From Gammaproteobacteria bacterium (GTDB lineage Bacteria; Pseudomonadota; Gammaproteobacteria; Ga0077536): a stretch of 64,000 nucleotides of DNA. The notes below the pieces were generated by a model, which saw nothing but the letters and a program-made list of their open reading frames with translations, searched no databases and had not been told where the DNA came from. The stretch spans positions 101,947 to 165,946 of the forward strand of contig JAJFJQ010000059.1 in the NCBI GenBank assembly GCA_021773835.1, given 5' to 3'. The translations under genes and the position numbers were made by a program. Of this stretch, positions 35,195 through 44,685 are shown one piece after another. The stretch's first letter is position 1. Every line of letters starts with the position of its first letter.

Positions 35195-37303
35195 ATGTAC
35201 TTGCGGTTTACCACCATGTTGATAATCGCTGCGCTACCCGGCGCCGCACTCGCTGACGCAACCGTGCGGCCACTTGAAGAAGTGGTCGTGCGAGCTGGAT
35301 TTTATGACAGTAAACTCATGGACAGCGCGGGAAGTATTAGCGTGCTCGATGAGGCGACGATCACCGACCGTTCCGCGCGTCACCTCGACGAGGTTCTTGG
35401 TACCCTACCCAATGTCAGCTTCACGGGCGGCGGTGGGCGCGCGCGCTTCGTACAGATCCGTGGCATCGGCGATCTCGAACAGTTTGTCGATCCAAAGCAT
35501 TTCCCCTCCGTTGGGATCACAATCGATGGTATCGAAGTCGGTACAACCGCTACCGGCGGCGGGTTGATGGATGTCCGGCAAGTTGAGGTACTGCGCGGTC
35601 CTCAAGGTACACGCTTCGGCGCTAACGCACTCGCAGGAATGGTAAACATTCACACCAACGATCCTAGCGATAAGCTCTCAGGCTATGTCAACACCGGATA
35701 CGCGAATTTCGACACCTGGCATGTGGGCGCAGCGCTAAGCGGCCCCTTAAGCGATCGTATCGGCGCGCGCATCGCGCTGCGCCAGAATACCTCCGACGGC
35801 TTTATCGACAACACCTTCCTTAGGCGGGACGACACGAATGAGCGCGACGAGTTTGTCACGCGGGGGAAGTTGCACTGGTCGCTATCCGACGATGCAGACA
35901 TTCGATTGACCGCCGCCTACTCGGATATCGATAACGGCTATGATGCCTTCTCCTTGGAGAACACCCGTCGTACGCGATCGGATCGCCCTGGTCTCGACGC
36001 GCAGGAAAACATTGCCTTAGGTCTAAGTTCAAATTGGTCCATTCTGAGCGGCGTGCAAATCGAGACGCTACTGAGTTGGAGTGACGCAGATGAGACCTAC
36101 GGGTTTGACGAAGACTGGGTCTTTGCTGGGTTTTGCGACGGTGTACGCTGCGATCCATTGATTGAATTTAGCAACACGGATCTGCTTGAACGCAAGCGCG
36201 AGATTTTCTCCGCCGATATACGACTAAAATCCGACCCTGCACCGATCAACTGGGTGATCGGTTTCTATACACAACATCGTGATGAAGATCTCGACCGCCA
36301 ACATTTCGTACCATTCGCGAGCGCATACGAAACACATCGTTATGCCGGCTACGGCCAATTGATGATTGAGCTTGCCGCGCGGTGGACACTAACAGGCGGT
36401 TTCCGCTACGAGCGTTTCAACGATGAATACTCAGACACCAATACCCTCATTACCGCATCGAGTGAGGGCTATTGGACCGGGGAACTCAGCATCGAGCATT
36501 TGCTTTCCGACGACGTGCTGCTTTATGGGACCTTATCGCGCGGGGTTAAGCCAGGTGGCGTCAACACCGACACCAGTTCGAACCTGCCCTTAGTAGCGCC
36601 TACGTTCCGGACGTTTCTAACCAGCCGTCAACGGTTTTCGTCGGAAACCCTGTTCAATAAAGAAGTGGGAGTAAAAGCCTCGCTTTACGATAATCGCCTC
36701 CGCCTGCGGTTGTCCGCCTTCCACGTCGACCGCTACGACGCACAACTGGAGAGCTTCACTTTCGACCCGGGCAACTTCATCTTCACGAGTTTTCTTGATA
36801 GTAACAGTGACGCGGAAAACTACGGCGTGGAGCTCGAATTCGATTATTCGATCAATCGCATAGCCGCAGTTTTCGCCAACGTCGGTTACCTTGAAACCAA
36901 TGTAGACCGATTAACGGTATTCGATCTCGATCGGCTCGCCTTCCGGCCCTTGGTCGACCGCGATCAAGCGAAATCCCCGAATTGGACGTATAACCTTGGG
37001 GTTAATCTCACGTTCAACGACCGTCTACACGGACGAATTGAGGTCGAAGGCCGGGACACCAATTTCTTCGGTTACTATCACGACGGCGAAATCGACGCAT
37101 ACGCACTGGCACATGCAAGCGTGAGCTACGACCTTGGACCGGTGACGGCCCAAGCGTGGATGCGAAATATCTTCGGAACGAACTACGCGGTACACGGACT
37201 ATTTTTTGCCAACGACCCGCGTGATGGCTTCACCCGTAACCGCGAGTATTTTCAACGCGGCGAACCGCGGGTTTTTGGTGTCAATTTAAGTTACACGTTC
37301 TAA
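35195..37303 (+). CDS. TonB-dependent outer-membrane receptor, probable thiamine transporter
   Basis: The 702-residue outer-membrane receptor has a signal peptide (to about ALADA, residue 22), a TonB-box-like EEVVVRA and a plug domain from about residue 45 (RHLDEVLGTLPNV, IRGIG, VEVLRGPQG). A 22-strand-type barrel follows and ends in a C-terminal phenylalanine (NLSYTF). It is directly downstream of a TPP riboswitch and upstream of a YkoF-like protein, a PnuT-like permease and a thiamine kinase-like gene. This identifies thiamine or a thiamine phosphate as the ligand by context. Start ATG 35195 has a strong RBS aggaggcttctcc. Confidence 0.92.
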   Translation: MYLRFTTMLIIAALPGAALADATVRPLEEVVVRAGFYDSKLMDSAGSISVLDEATITDRSARHLDEVLGTLPNVSFTGGGGRARFVQIRGIGDLEQFVDPKHFPSVGITIDGIEVGTTATGGGLMDVRQVEVLRGPQGTRFGANALAGMVNIHTNDPSDKLSGYVNTGYANFDTWHVGAALSGPLSDRIGARIALRQNTSDGFIDNTFLRRDDTNERDEFVTRGKLHWSLSDDADIRLTAAYSDIDNGYDAFSLENTRRTRSDRPGLDAQENIALGLSSNWSILSGVQIETLLSWSDADETYGFDEDWVFAGFCDGVRCDPLIEFSNTDLLERKREIFSADIRLKSDPAPINWVIGFYTQHRDEDLDRQHFVPFASAYETHRYAGYGQLMIELAARWTLTGGFRYERFNDEYSDTNTLITASSEGYWTGELSIEHLLSDDVLLYGTLSRGVKPGGVNTDTSSNLPLVAPTFRTFLTSRQRFSSETLFNKEVGVKASLYDNRLRLRLSAFHVDRYDAQLESFTFDPGNFIFTSFLDSNSDAENYGVELEFDYSINRIAAVFANVGYLETNVDRLTVFDLDRLAFRPLVDRDQAKSPNWTYNLGVNLTFNDRLHGRIEVEGRDTNFFGYYHDGEIDAYALAHASVSYDLGPVTAQAWMRNIFGTNYAVHGLFFANDPRDGFTRNREYFQRGEPRVFGVNLSYTF

Positions 37304-37317
37304 GTTGAGGTCGTGAC

Positions 37318-37569
37318 ATGCAAGCAACAATTGAAATTTCGATGTATCCGCTAACCGACGACTATATTCCTTTAATCGATGCGGTGATCGAAAAGCTCAA
37401 TAGTTTCGACGTGCTAAAAGTCGAAACATTTACCACCGCTACAACGCTGGTTGGCGATTACGACACGGCGATGACGGCAATCAAGGAAACCATTGCCTGG
37501 AGCTATGACCAATTTGGCACCGCCGTGTTCGCCGCTAAGATTATCCCCGGGTACGACCCGCAGCAGTAA
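37318..37569 (+). CDS. YkoF/MTH1187-type thiamine-binding protein
   Basis: This 83-residue protein is a single ferredoxin-like domain of the DUF77/YkoF family (ATIEISMYPLTDDYIPLIDAVIEKL, then the TTLVGDYD turn). YkoF proteins bind thiamine or its HMP part. It may act as a periplasmic or cytoplasmic thiamine carrier, though no signal peptide is visible, so it is probably cytoplasmic. It sits between the TonB receptor and the permease. Its TAA stop overlaps the next gene's ATG by one base (TAATG), showing translational coupling. Confidence 0.85.
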   Translation: MQATIEISMYPLTDDYIPLIDAVIEKLNSFDVLKVETFTTATTLVGDYDTAMTAIKETIAWSYDQFGTAVFAAKIIPGYDPQQ

Positions 37570-38198
37570 TGGACGGCGCGGCGTCCGTAGCGCTTTCCAT
37601 GGTCACCGCCATGTCACCGTGGGAAGCCGGCGCTGTTGTCTTGGCAATAAGCTACCTCGTTCTCGCTGCCCGAGAGAATAGTTTGTGCTGGTATTGCGCG
37701 TTGATCAGTACGGCGATCTATACCGCCTTGTTTTGGGACGTCCGGTTAGTCATGGACGCCGCTTTGAACGTTTACTACATGGGTATGGCGGTTTATGGAT
37801 GGCAGCAGTGGCGTTACGGTGGTACAGATCACACCGGGATCACGATCCGAACACTGTCTCGCAATAACCACTTTACAATCTTTGCTGCGATAGCGGTGAT
37901 GACAATCGCTTCGGGATTTTTGTTAAGCCACAACACCGATGCCGCATGGCCGTACGTCGATTCGTTCACAACCTGGGCGAGTGTGATCACGACGGTAATG
38001 GTGGCACGGAAGATCTTAGAGAACTGGCTATACTGGCTAGTAATTGATGCGGTGTCGATCCCACTGTACGTAGAGCGGGAACTGTATCTAACGGCGGTGT
38101 TATTCGCGGCCTACCTGATCATCGTCATCATCGGCTATGTCAGCTGGCGACGACGATACACCAACCAAGATATGGAGCGCGCAAGTGCGACGCGTTGA
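37569..38198 (+). CDS. pnuT: PnuC/PnuT-type vitamin (thiamine) permease
   Basis: The 209-residue inner-membrane protein has about 7 helices of the PnuC fold, with tryptophan-rich stretches (VYYMGMAVYGWQQWRY, WASVITTVMVARKILENWLYWLVIDAVSIPLY) near the substrate site. PnuC-family members facilitate diffusion of a vitamin that is then trapped by phosphorylation. With the TPP riboswitch upstream and a thiamine-kinase-like gene next, it is a thiamine transporter (PnuT) by context. It starts at ATG 37569 on the stop of the YkoF-like gene. Confidence 0.9.
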   Translation: MDGAASVALSMVTAMSPWEAGAVVLAISYLVLAARENSLCWYCALISTAIYTALFWDVRLVMDAALNVYYMGMAVYGWQQWRYGGTDHTGITIRTLSRNNHFTIFAAIAVMTIASGFLLSHNTDAAWPYVDSFTTWASVITTVMVARKILENWLYWLVIDAVSIPLYVERELYLTAVLFAAYLIIVIIGYVSWRRRYTNQDMERASATR

Positions 38199-38964
38199 AG
38201 ATATTTTGCAACGCTGGCACGAATGGGATGTTCCGTGGTGCAGCCCGCCAACCGTCGTGCGCGAACTCACCGGTGGAAGCACCAACCAAAGTTACCTTAT
38301 CACCGCGGATAACAAACAATGGGCCCTGCGCCTCAACGCGGACAATGCGGCGACAATCGGGGTCGACCGGACGTGTGAAGCGCAAATCATCGAACGTGCT
38401 GCGGCCGCGAAAATCGCGCCACCAGTAGTTTACTGCTCGGTCGAAAGTGGTGTTTTAATATCGGAATTTATCGAGGGTCGGCACTGGAAAGCAACAACAC
38501 TCGATGACTCGGAGCACTTAAGGCAGTTGCTCGATCTCGTTCGAGCCGTTCACAACCTTGCGGTAGAGGCGCCCGCGATTGATTACTTTGCGCACGCGGA
38601 ACACTACTGGGCGACGCTAGATGCAGCGGAAGTTAAAATTCCGCTGACCTTACACCACGAACGCGAAATACTGCTGGAGCAACGTGGATCCCATCCGTTG
38701 AATCGTCATTCCACCCATCTATGTCATCACGATCTGAGTCCATCGAACGTCATCGACCACAACGGCCGACTCTATCTTCTGGATTGGGAATATGCCGCAC
38801 GCGGTTCCCGCACCTTTGATTACGCCTGCCTTGCAACCGAATGGAACATTCCGCTAAAAAGGCTGCAAGAGCATGCCAATATTGACTTAGCAAAAGTTAG
38901 CGACGCCGTGAGACTGTACCGTTACATCTGTCGATTGTGGGAATTGTTGAATCAACCCAGATAA
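38185..38964 (+). CDS. Thiamine kinase-like phosphotransferase (APH/choline kinase fold)
   Basis: The 259-residue aminoglycoside-phosphotransferase-fold kinase has the catalytic HHDLSPSNV (D183, N188) and the metal-binding LLDWE (D200). In this operon it should phosphorylate imported thiamine to trap it, as ThiK does. The start is uncertain. GTG 38185 has a ggag 8 bases upstream and overlaps pnuT by 14 bp, whereas ATG 38137 would overlap it by 62 bp with no visible RBS. The downstream 173 bp separate it from the TRAP transporter genes, so the thiamine operon probably ends here. Confidence 0.87.
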   Translation: MRRVEDILQRWHEWDVPWCSPPTVVRELTGGSTNQSYLITADNKQWALRLNADNAATIGVDRTCEAQIIERAAAAKIAPPVVYCSVESGVLISEFIEGRHWKATTLDDSEHLRQLLDLVRAVHNLAVEAPAIDYFAHAEHYWATLDAAEVKIPLTLHHEREILLEQRGSHPLNRHSTHLCHHDLSPSNVIDHNGRLYLLDWEYAARGSRTFDYACLATEWNIPLKRLQEHANIDLAKVSDAVRLYRYICRLWELLNQPR

Positions 38965-39137
38965 ATCCAAACGCGGTGAAATTCGGGTACCCACTGCGGA
39001 AACTCACGGGACTTCGCGCTCGATCATCGGCGCCACGTTGAAATACCAATGCGCGAATCGAAACATCGATCTATCAACGGATAGAAGTGACGATACAATA
39101 GTCCTACCAGCCCCTATTGAATCACCGAATCCCTGAC

Positions 39138-40244
39138 ATGATCAGTCACCGCGCAGCTCTATTCGCCGTTGTCATCGCTTTTGCCGTCGGCATCATCGGT
39201 AGTTTGGCAATACGCCCCCCCGGTGGCCATGCGAGTACTGTCGTCCACGCGAAAAACACCCCCCTGCAACCGATGCATTGGCGGGTCCCTGTCTCGTTTC
39301 AGACCAGTATGCCGGGGCTTGGTGACAACCCGCTGTACATCTCAAAGATGCTCAGCGAATCGAGTAGTGGCGCGATAACCCTGCAGATATTCGAACCCGG
39401 CGAAATCGTACCGGCGTTCAGTATTTCCGATGCTGTGCGCGACGGTAAGGTTGATGCGGGATACACCTGGCTCGGTTACGACCAAGGAAAAAATGCGGCT
39501 TCGGCGCTGCTCGCGGCCGTACCATTTGGACTCGAACCCGCGGAACTAACGGCCTGGTGGTACGAGGCCGGTGGCCGGGAATTGGCCGAAGAACTTTATC
39601 ACGCGTCAGATATTCACCCGATCCTATGCGGACTTACAGGCCCGGAGACGGCTGGCTGGTTTCGTACGCGGATTGAATCCTTAGATGATCTGCAAGGGCT
39701 GAAGATCCGCTTCGCGGGTATCGGCGGAAAAGTCATTGCACGTTTCGGCGCGTCCGTGACGATGTTGCCAGGCGGAGAAATCTTTCAGGCGCTGGAAAAA
39801 GGCGCGATCGACGCGACCGAGTTTTCGCTACCGAATGTTGACCAAGCACTCGGCTTCCATCGCATTGCGCCATACAACTACTACCCCGGGTGGCATCAGC
39901 CGGCGACCGCGTCCCATCTCATCGTCAACCTCAAAGTTTGGCGTAGCTTACCCAACGCAAATCAAAAGCTTCTCGAGACTGCTTGTACGGCAGGTGTCAC
40001 GCGCAACCTTGCCAAAACCGAAGCGGATCAAGGCAAGATAATCGCGGGCTTTGCGGACGTCGGTGTCAGCGCTGAAACGCTACCCTTAGATGTACTGCGC
40101 GCATTGGAGCAGGCAACCAACGAGATCCTTGACGAAGAGGCGCAGAAAAGCGAAATGTTCCGCCGGATCTTGGAGTCCCAACGTCGCTTTAGACAAGATT
40201 TCGCGCACTGGAAAAAGCGCGGCTACCTACCGCGAGACTTCTAA
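39138..40244 (+). CDS. TRAP transporter substrate-binding protein (DctP family)
   Basis: This 368-residue periplasmic solute-binding protein of the DctP family has an N-terminal hydrophobic signal (ALFAVVIAFAVGIIGSLAI). Recognisable segments are EPGEIVPAFSISDAVRDGKVDAGYTW, the conserved arginine segment LKIRFAGIGGKV and EKGAIDATEFSLP. It is related to the TRAP proteins that bind 2-oxo acids (TakP group) and may bind a carboxylate. ATG 39138 is preferred to the TTG at 39117. dctQ starts directly after the stop, so it forms an operon with the two permease genes. Confidence 0.92.
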   Translation: MISHRAALFAVVIAFAVGIIGSLAIRPPGGHASTVVHAKNTPLQPMHWRVPVSFQTSMPGLGDNPLYISKMLSESSSGAITLQIFEPGEIVPAFSISDAVRDGKVDAGYTWLGYDQGKNAASALLAAVPFGLEPAELTAWWYEAGGRELAEELYHASDIHPILCGLTGPETAGWFRTRIESLDDLQGLKIRFAGIGGKVIARFGASVTMLPGGEIFQALEKGAIDATEFSLPNVDQALGFHRIAPYNYYPGWHQPATASHLIVNLKVWRSLPNANQKLLETACTAGVTRNLAKTEADQGKIIAGFADVGVSAETLPLDVLRALEQATNEILDEEAQKSEMFRRILESQRRFRQDFAHWKKRGYLPRDF

Positions 40245-40778
40245 ATGCAATTACCCGAAACGCGACTTTCCCGCGTTATCGATCCGGCCCTAACCCGGAT
40301 CGGCCAATGGGCATCATGGCTATGGTTACTGTTGATGGCGATCATCGTTGGCAATGTTGTGCTGCGGTACGCTTTCGATGCGGGGCATATCGAGATTGAG
40401 GAAATTCAATGGCATATCTATTCATACGGCTTCCTACTCGGCCTAAGTTACGCCTATCAAGCTGACGCGCATATCCGAGTCAACGTGCTGCACGAACACT
40501 GGTCAGATCGCACCCAGGCGTGGATCGAACTGTATGGCATTTTGCTCTTCATGCTACCGTTTATCGCTGTCATTCTTATTTTTAGTTTTCCGTTTGTTGC
40601 CGCCAGCTTTGAAATAGGCGAAGTCTCTCAATCGCCAGGGGGCCTCCCCTTTCGTTGGGCGGTAAAGGCCGCATTACCCGTTGGGTTTCTTTTGCTACTC
40701 CTGGCGGTGTTGTCGCGCCTGTCGCGAGTTTGGTCGCTACTTTTTATCTCCCGAGGAGTAGTCCGTGGCGCCAAATGA
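40245..40778 (+). CDS. TRAP transporter small permease (DctQ)
   Basis: The 177-residue protein has four predicted transmembrane helices, the usual small-subunit layout. Helix 1 is near WASWLWLLLMAIIVGNVVLRYAF, followed by EEIQWHIYSYGFLLGLSYAYQADAHIRVNVL, which is typical for DctQ. It starts at the base after the dctP stop and ends 14 bp inside dctM, a standard coupling in TRAP operons. It works with DctM in the inner membrane to import the DctP ligand with Na+. Confidence 0.9.
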   Translation: MQLPETRLSRVIDPALTRIGQWASWLWLLLMAIIVGNVVLRYAFDAGHIEIEEIQWHIYSYGFLLGLSYAYQADAHIRVNVLHEHWSDRTQAWIELYGILLFMLPFIAVILIFSFPFVAASFEIGEVSQSPGGLPFRWAVKAALPVGFLLLLLAVLSRLSRVWSLLFISRGVVRGAK

Positions 40779-42114
40779 AATGCTGGCGCTGGCAATGTTC
40801 GCGAGCTTTATCGGCCTTGTTTTTACTGGGTTTCCAGTCGCTTGGATCCTCGGCGGCCTGGCGGTCTTATTTTCGGCCTTCGCGATCGTATTGAAGGTTG
40901 ATTTTGCCGTCCCAATCGCGCTCGACTGGGCATATACCTCGTTAACCGTCGACCGCATTTGGAACGTCATGGAAAACTGGGTGATGGTCGCACTGCCGAT
41001 GTTCATCCTGATGGGTCTGTTACTCGACCGCTCGGGAATCGCCAATCAATTGATGTTGAGCTTTGCGCGTCTGTTTGGCGGGATCCGTGGCGGTCTCGCG
41101 GTAACCGTGACTTTAATCGGTCTTCTACTCGCAGCGAGCACCGGCATTATCGGTGCATCGGTCGTATTGCTGGCGCTGCTAGGCCTGCCGGCGATGCTTG
41201 CCAATGGTTATGATAAGTCGCTTGCAGCCGGAACCGTCTGCGCGGTTGGGACGCTTGGTATTTTGATCCCGCCAAGCATCATGCTGGTGGTGATGGCCGA
41301 TCGCATGTCGATGAGCGTCGGTGATTTGTTTCTCGGGGCAATGTTTCCCGGCGCGCTACTTGGCGGTTTGTATATCCTCTACCTATTCGCTTACGCTTGG
41401 CTACGTCCGGAGGTGGCGCCGGCTGCGTCGCACGAAGCCTTCACCTGGTCCGCGGTCGGCGACCTATTCCTCGCAATCCTGCCGCCGGCATTTCTGATCC
41501 TAGCCGTGCTCGGCAGTATTTTCTTCGGAATCGCCACCCCGACAGAAGCCGCCGGGGTCGGCGCGTTCGGCGCCTTTTTCTTGGCCGTCGTCAAACGACG
41601 GCTCAATCTCGCAGTCGCGCGCGAGGTATTGTATGAAACGACCCGCACAACCGCCTTCATATTTGCCGTGTTGATCGGAGCGACGGCATTTTCGCTCGTA
41701 TTGCGCGGACTCGGCGGCGACGAATTGATCGAGCGCGTCTTACTCGGCCTGCCGTTTGAGAGAACCGGTATTGTGATCTGCATCCTCGCCGCGACGTTTC
41801 TGCTGGGGTTCTTTTTGGACTGGATTGAGCTGACCTTGATCATCCTGCCATTGGTATCACCGGTTGTCGTGAGCCTGGGGTTCGATCCTGTTTGGTTCAC
41901 CGTCTTATTCGCAGTGTGTCTGCAAACGAGCTTCCTGACCCCGCCGGTTGGATTCGCGATCTTTTATCTAAAAGGCGTAGCACCGCCGGAGATCGATGTC
42001 GCAACAATTTATCGTGGCGTTGCGCCATTTATCGCGCTCCAGATCATCGGACTCGTTATCATCTTTAATTGGCAGGCACTCGTTACGTGGTTACCCGCAC
42101 AGGCCTACGGGTGA
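40765..42114 (+). CDS. TRAP transporter large permease (DctM)
   Basis: The 449-residue membrane protein has 12 or more helices of the ion-transporter superfamily large subunit. Family segments are FPVAWILGGLAV, GLLLAASTGIIGASVVLLALLGLP and LFFVGITTP-like FFGIATPTEAAGVGAFGA. The start is GTG 40765 with a good RBS (gaggagtagtcc) inside the 3' end of dctQ. It completes the DctPQM system. The repeat block at 42139-42361 follows. Confidence 0.93.
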   Translation: MAPNEMLALAMFASFIGLVFTGFPVAWILGGLAVLFSAFAIVLKVDFAVPIALDWAYTSLTVDRIWNVMENWVMVALPMFILMGLLLDRSGIANQLMLSFARLFGGIRGGLAVTVTLIGLLLAASTGIIGASVVLLALLGLPAMLANGYDKSLAAGTVCAVGTLGILIPPSIMLVVMADRMSMSVGDLFLGAMFPGALLGGLYILYLFAYAWLRPEVAPAASHEAFTWSAVGDLFLAILPPAFLILAVLGSIFFGIATPTEAAGVGAFGAFFLAVVKRRLNLAVAREVLYETTRTTAFIFAVLIGATAFSLVLRGLGGDELIERVLLGLPFERTGIVICILAATFLLGFFLDWIELTLIILPLVSPVVVSLGFDPVWFTVLFAVCLQTSFLTPPVGFAIFYLKGVAPPEIDVATIYRGVAPFIALQIIGLVIIFNWQALVTWLPAQAYG

Positions 42115-42138
42115 TCGATAAATCCTAGGCGCCCTATC

Positions 42139-42361
42139 ACCCGTCATCCCGGGCAAGCGCAGCGCGACCCGGGATCCATTCGGCGTTTTGGCCACGCAAC
42201 AGTGTAACTTTGCTGGATCCCGGCTTACGCCGGGATGACGGTAGATTATTCTGACACGCAATCGACATCTCTCACGCCCACCACCACCCGTCATCCCGGG
42301 CAAGCGCAGCGCCACACGGGATCCATTCGGCGCTTAGGCCACGCAACAGTGTGAATTTGCT
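42139..42361. repeat. REP-like block: two 76-bp direct repeats around an inverted element
   Basis: Unit 1 (42139-42214) and unit 2 (42286-42361) are near-identical 76-bp sequences. Each begins acccgtcatcccgggcaag, contains gggatccattcggcg and ends in gccacgcaacagtgt plus a short tail. Between them, 42215-42241 (ggatcccggc...gggatgacgg) carries the head sequence in inverted orientation. The block is intergenic between convergent dctM and a lipoprotein gene, and no coding frame fits. It resembles the smaller repeat at 20072-20135. Confidence 0.8.
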
Positions 42362-42370
42362 ACACCGGCT

Positions 42371-43105
42371 CTAGTTGTCATCGATCGACAAGGTCAACCC
42401 AAAACTCTTCCATGTCGGATGTGAATAGAGGTACGACGCCGAGAATTTCAGCGACTCGGGCGAGGTCGGATATTTTCCACTCACTCTCAGCACACCATCC
42501 GCATCGATGATGGGCTCTTTGACGAGTTCGAAGTCGCCGACCAACCAATCGTTGAGGTTTACGTTATTTTCCGTAAACACCTTGTAGTTATCTTGCAGAT
42601 TCTCGTTAGTGAATTGGCTTTGAAACATCATCGAGGTACTTGCCAGATACAGATTGAAATCGTTACTCATAATTGCCGCAGCGAACAACCTTAGATCCCT
42701 GTCAACTAAGGTACGCAATGCCGCCAGCGTCGGCACCTTGGTGACCTGCGGCATCCGGCCCAATTCATCTGCTCTCAATAAGGTCTCGCCGTCAACCACT
42801 AGGCTTGACATCCCGTTCTCTTCGGTCGGCAGCCCGGCCAAGGTAAACGTCGATTTGAAGAATAAAACGCCCGCAACAATCTCTGATCCGGAAATACTTT
42901 TTATTGGCATCGAAATCGAAGTTTCCACGGCGCCTTTTTGCGAGTTGTAATCTAGTCTGCCGGACGCCGTAATCAACAAAGACGTTTGATGACTTTTCCA
43001 CAAGCCAACGAATTGTAGGTCGTGTTCACTTAGGGGCTCCGCGCATGCCACTAACAGCGCAAGCACTGCCATAGCAACTAAATTCCTCACGGATTTGGGC
43101 CTCAC
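42371..43105 (-). CDS. Putative lipoprotein of unknown function
   Basis: The 244-residue protein has a lipoprotein signal peptide (NLVAMAVLALLVAC, lipobox LVAC, modified C21), so it should be membrane-anchored in the periplasm. No known domain is recognised in the mature part. It has about 200 mixed alpha/beta residues, a TLAALRTLVDRDLRLFAAA helix and a C-terminal beta-rich tail. Its start overlaps the amidase stop by four bases, so it is the second gene of an amidase-lipoprotein operon. Confidence 0.75.
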   Translation of the reverse strand: MRPKSVRNLVAMAVLALLVACAEPLSEHDLQFVGLWKSHQTSLLITASGRLDYNSQKGAVETSISMPIKSISGSEIVAGVLFFKSTFTLAGLPTEENGMSSLVVDGETLLRADELGRMPQVTKVPTLAALRTLVDRDLRLFAAAIMSNDFNLYLASTSMMFQSQFTNENLQDNYKVFTENNVNLNDWLVGDFELVKEPIIDADGVLRVSGKYPTSPESLKFSASYLYSHPTWKSFGLTLSIDDN

Positions 43106-44550
43106 GACAATGTCGGGCGCCGTTGCCCGTGTTTGGTGGCCTGTTCAAACGCGTGCGCGACTTCAAGTACCTGACGGTCACGGCCTCTCGCGCCGACGAT
43201 CTGGATCCCGATCGGTAGCCCGCTGTCGGTAAAACCTGCCGGTACGGATATAGTGGGACATCCCGTTACCGTGATAGCCCAACATACGGCCATCCAATCG
43301 AGGTAGGTCGCAAGCTCTATTCCGTTGATTGAGTTTACCCATTCTTGCTCAAGCGGAAACGGCGGCACTTGCGCGCTTGGGCACAACAGAATGTCGTAAT
43401 CGTCGAAGAACCCTGCGACACGTTCGACCAATGCGGAATGTTTAATTGCTGCTGCTGTCAGATCATCTAGGGTTAGTTTCAATCCCTGCTCGATGTTCCA
43501 GCGCACGGTATCTTTCATCATCTCACCATGCTGCTGATAGTCTTTGCGGAACTTGGCAACAAACATCCATGCCCGAAAGGTACTAAAGATCTCTTCGGCG
43601 TCTTGCAGATCGGGTGTAGCACTATCAACCGTTCCGCCGAGCTGTTCAAACACGGGAAGCGCCTGCTCAAGAACCGTGGTTACCGCCGAATCGATCGGAT
43701 TACCATCGAGGTCCTCGCTCCAAGCAAAACGTAAACCGTTCAACACACTCGGCAGTTGTCCCAGAAATGTAGATCCGGGATCCGACAGTGCAATCGGTAC
43801 GCGGATGTCGGGGCCAGCCATCACTGATAATAACAACGCCGCATCCTGAACATTCCGTGCCATTGGCCCGGTAACACCAAATTGATCGCTCGAAAATTGT
43901 TTCGGCCAGTTCGGCACACGCCCAGGAGTGGTCCTAAAGCCAACGACATTACAGAACGACGCAGGGTTTCTGAGTGATCCGCCTAAATCGTTCCCATCGG
44001 CGATCGGTAGCAAGTCGCAGGCCAAGGCAGCCGCCGCGCCGCCACTCGAACCGCCGCAGGTACGGCTTAAATCGTACGGATTACGGGTCGCGCCAAAAAC
44101 TGGATTAAACGTCTGCGAGCCGGCACCAAACTCCGGGGTGTTGGTTTTACCGATAACGATTGCACCGGCCGCCTTGATCCGCTCGACGTAGAGCTCGTCA
44201 ATATCGGGCACATAGTCTGCATAGATTGGCGACCCCATTGTTGTACGGATCCCGCGGGTTAGTACCAGATCTTTGATTGCAATTGGCAGACCGTAGAGTG
44301 GCTTGTCGCGACCGGCGGCAAAGGATTGGTCCATTGCCCGTGCTTGAGCCAAGGCTTCCTCAGCACACAAGGTGACAATCGCATTGACGGCTGGGTTAAC
44401 CCGTTCGATGCGGTCCAGAAAGGCCGTCATCACTTCCACCACACCGAGTTCGCGTTTGGCAATCGCGCTGGCTAAATCGGTCGCCGATTGCGCGCAAAGC
44501 GCGTCGTTAGCCTGCGCGCTCGGAGTCATACTATTCGCCGTCATCACCAT
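43102..44550 (-). CDS. Amidase (amidase-signature family)
   Basis: This 482-residue amidase-signature enzyme has K93 (LPIAIKDLVL), the cis-serine in CGGSSGG (168-169) and nucleophile S192 in LGGSLRNPAS. It is closer to the aliphatic/aryl amidase and glutamyl-amidase-like group than the amidase at 3519. The ATG at 44550 may be preceded by a closer in-frame start (codon 3 is also ATG). It is divergent from the class V aminotransferase across 135 bp and followed by a lipoprotein gene. The substrate is unknown. Confidence 0.93.
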   Translation of the reverse strand: MVMTANSMTPSAQANDALCAQSATDLASAIAKRELGVVEVMTAFLDRIERVNPAVNAIVTLCAEEALAQARAMDQSFAAGRDKPLYGLPIAIKDLVLTRGIRTTMGSPIYADYVPDIDELYVERIKAAGAIVIGKTNTPEFGAGSQTFNPVFGATRNPYDLSRTCGGSSGGAAAALACDLLPIADGNDLGGSLRNPASFCNVVGFRTTPGRVPNWPKQFSSDQFGVTGPMARNVQDAALLLSVMAGPDIRVPIALSDPGSTFLGQLPSVLNGLRFAWSEDLDGNPIDSAVTTVLEQALPVFEQLGGTVDSATPDLQDAEEIFSTFRAWMFVAKFRKDYQQHGEMMKDTVRWNIEQGLKLTLDDLTAAAIKHSALVERVAGFFDDYDILLCPSAQVPPFPLEQEWVNSINGIELATYLDWMAVCWAITVTGCPTISVPAGFTDSGLPIGIQIVGARGRDRQVLEVAHAFEQATKHGQRRPTLS

Positions 44551-44685
44551 TCCGGATATCCATCAACGCCGCACAATACCATGATCAGCAACCGCCCGAT
44601 GACGCCCAAAACGCCTAAGCTTGTTTCTGCCGGCAAGATTCCGCAGAATCTGTCGCCCTTATCATAAACTCTGGATCGAATAAGC

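Noticed and set aside
44551..44685. Divergent promoter region as a candidate operator
   Set aside because: No clear palindrome or regulator gene is adjacent, so an operator was not called.
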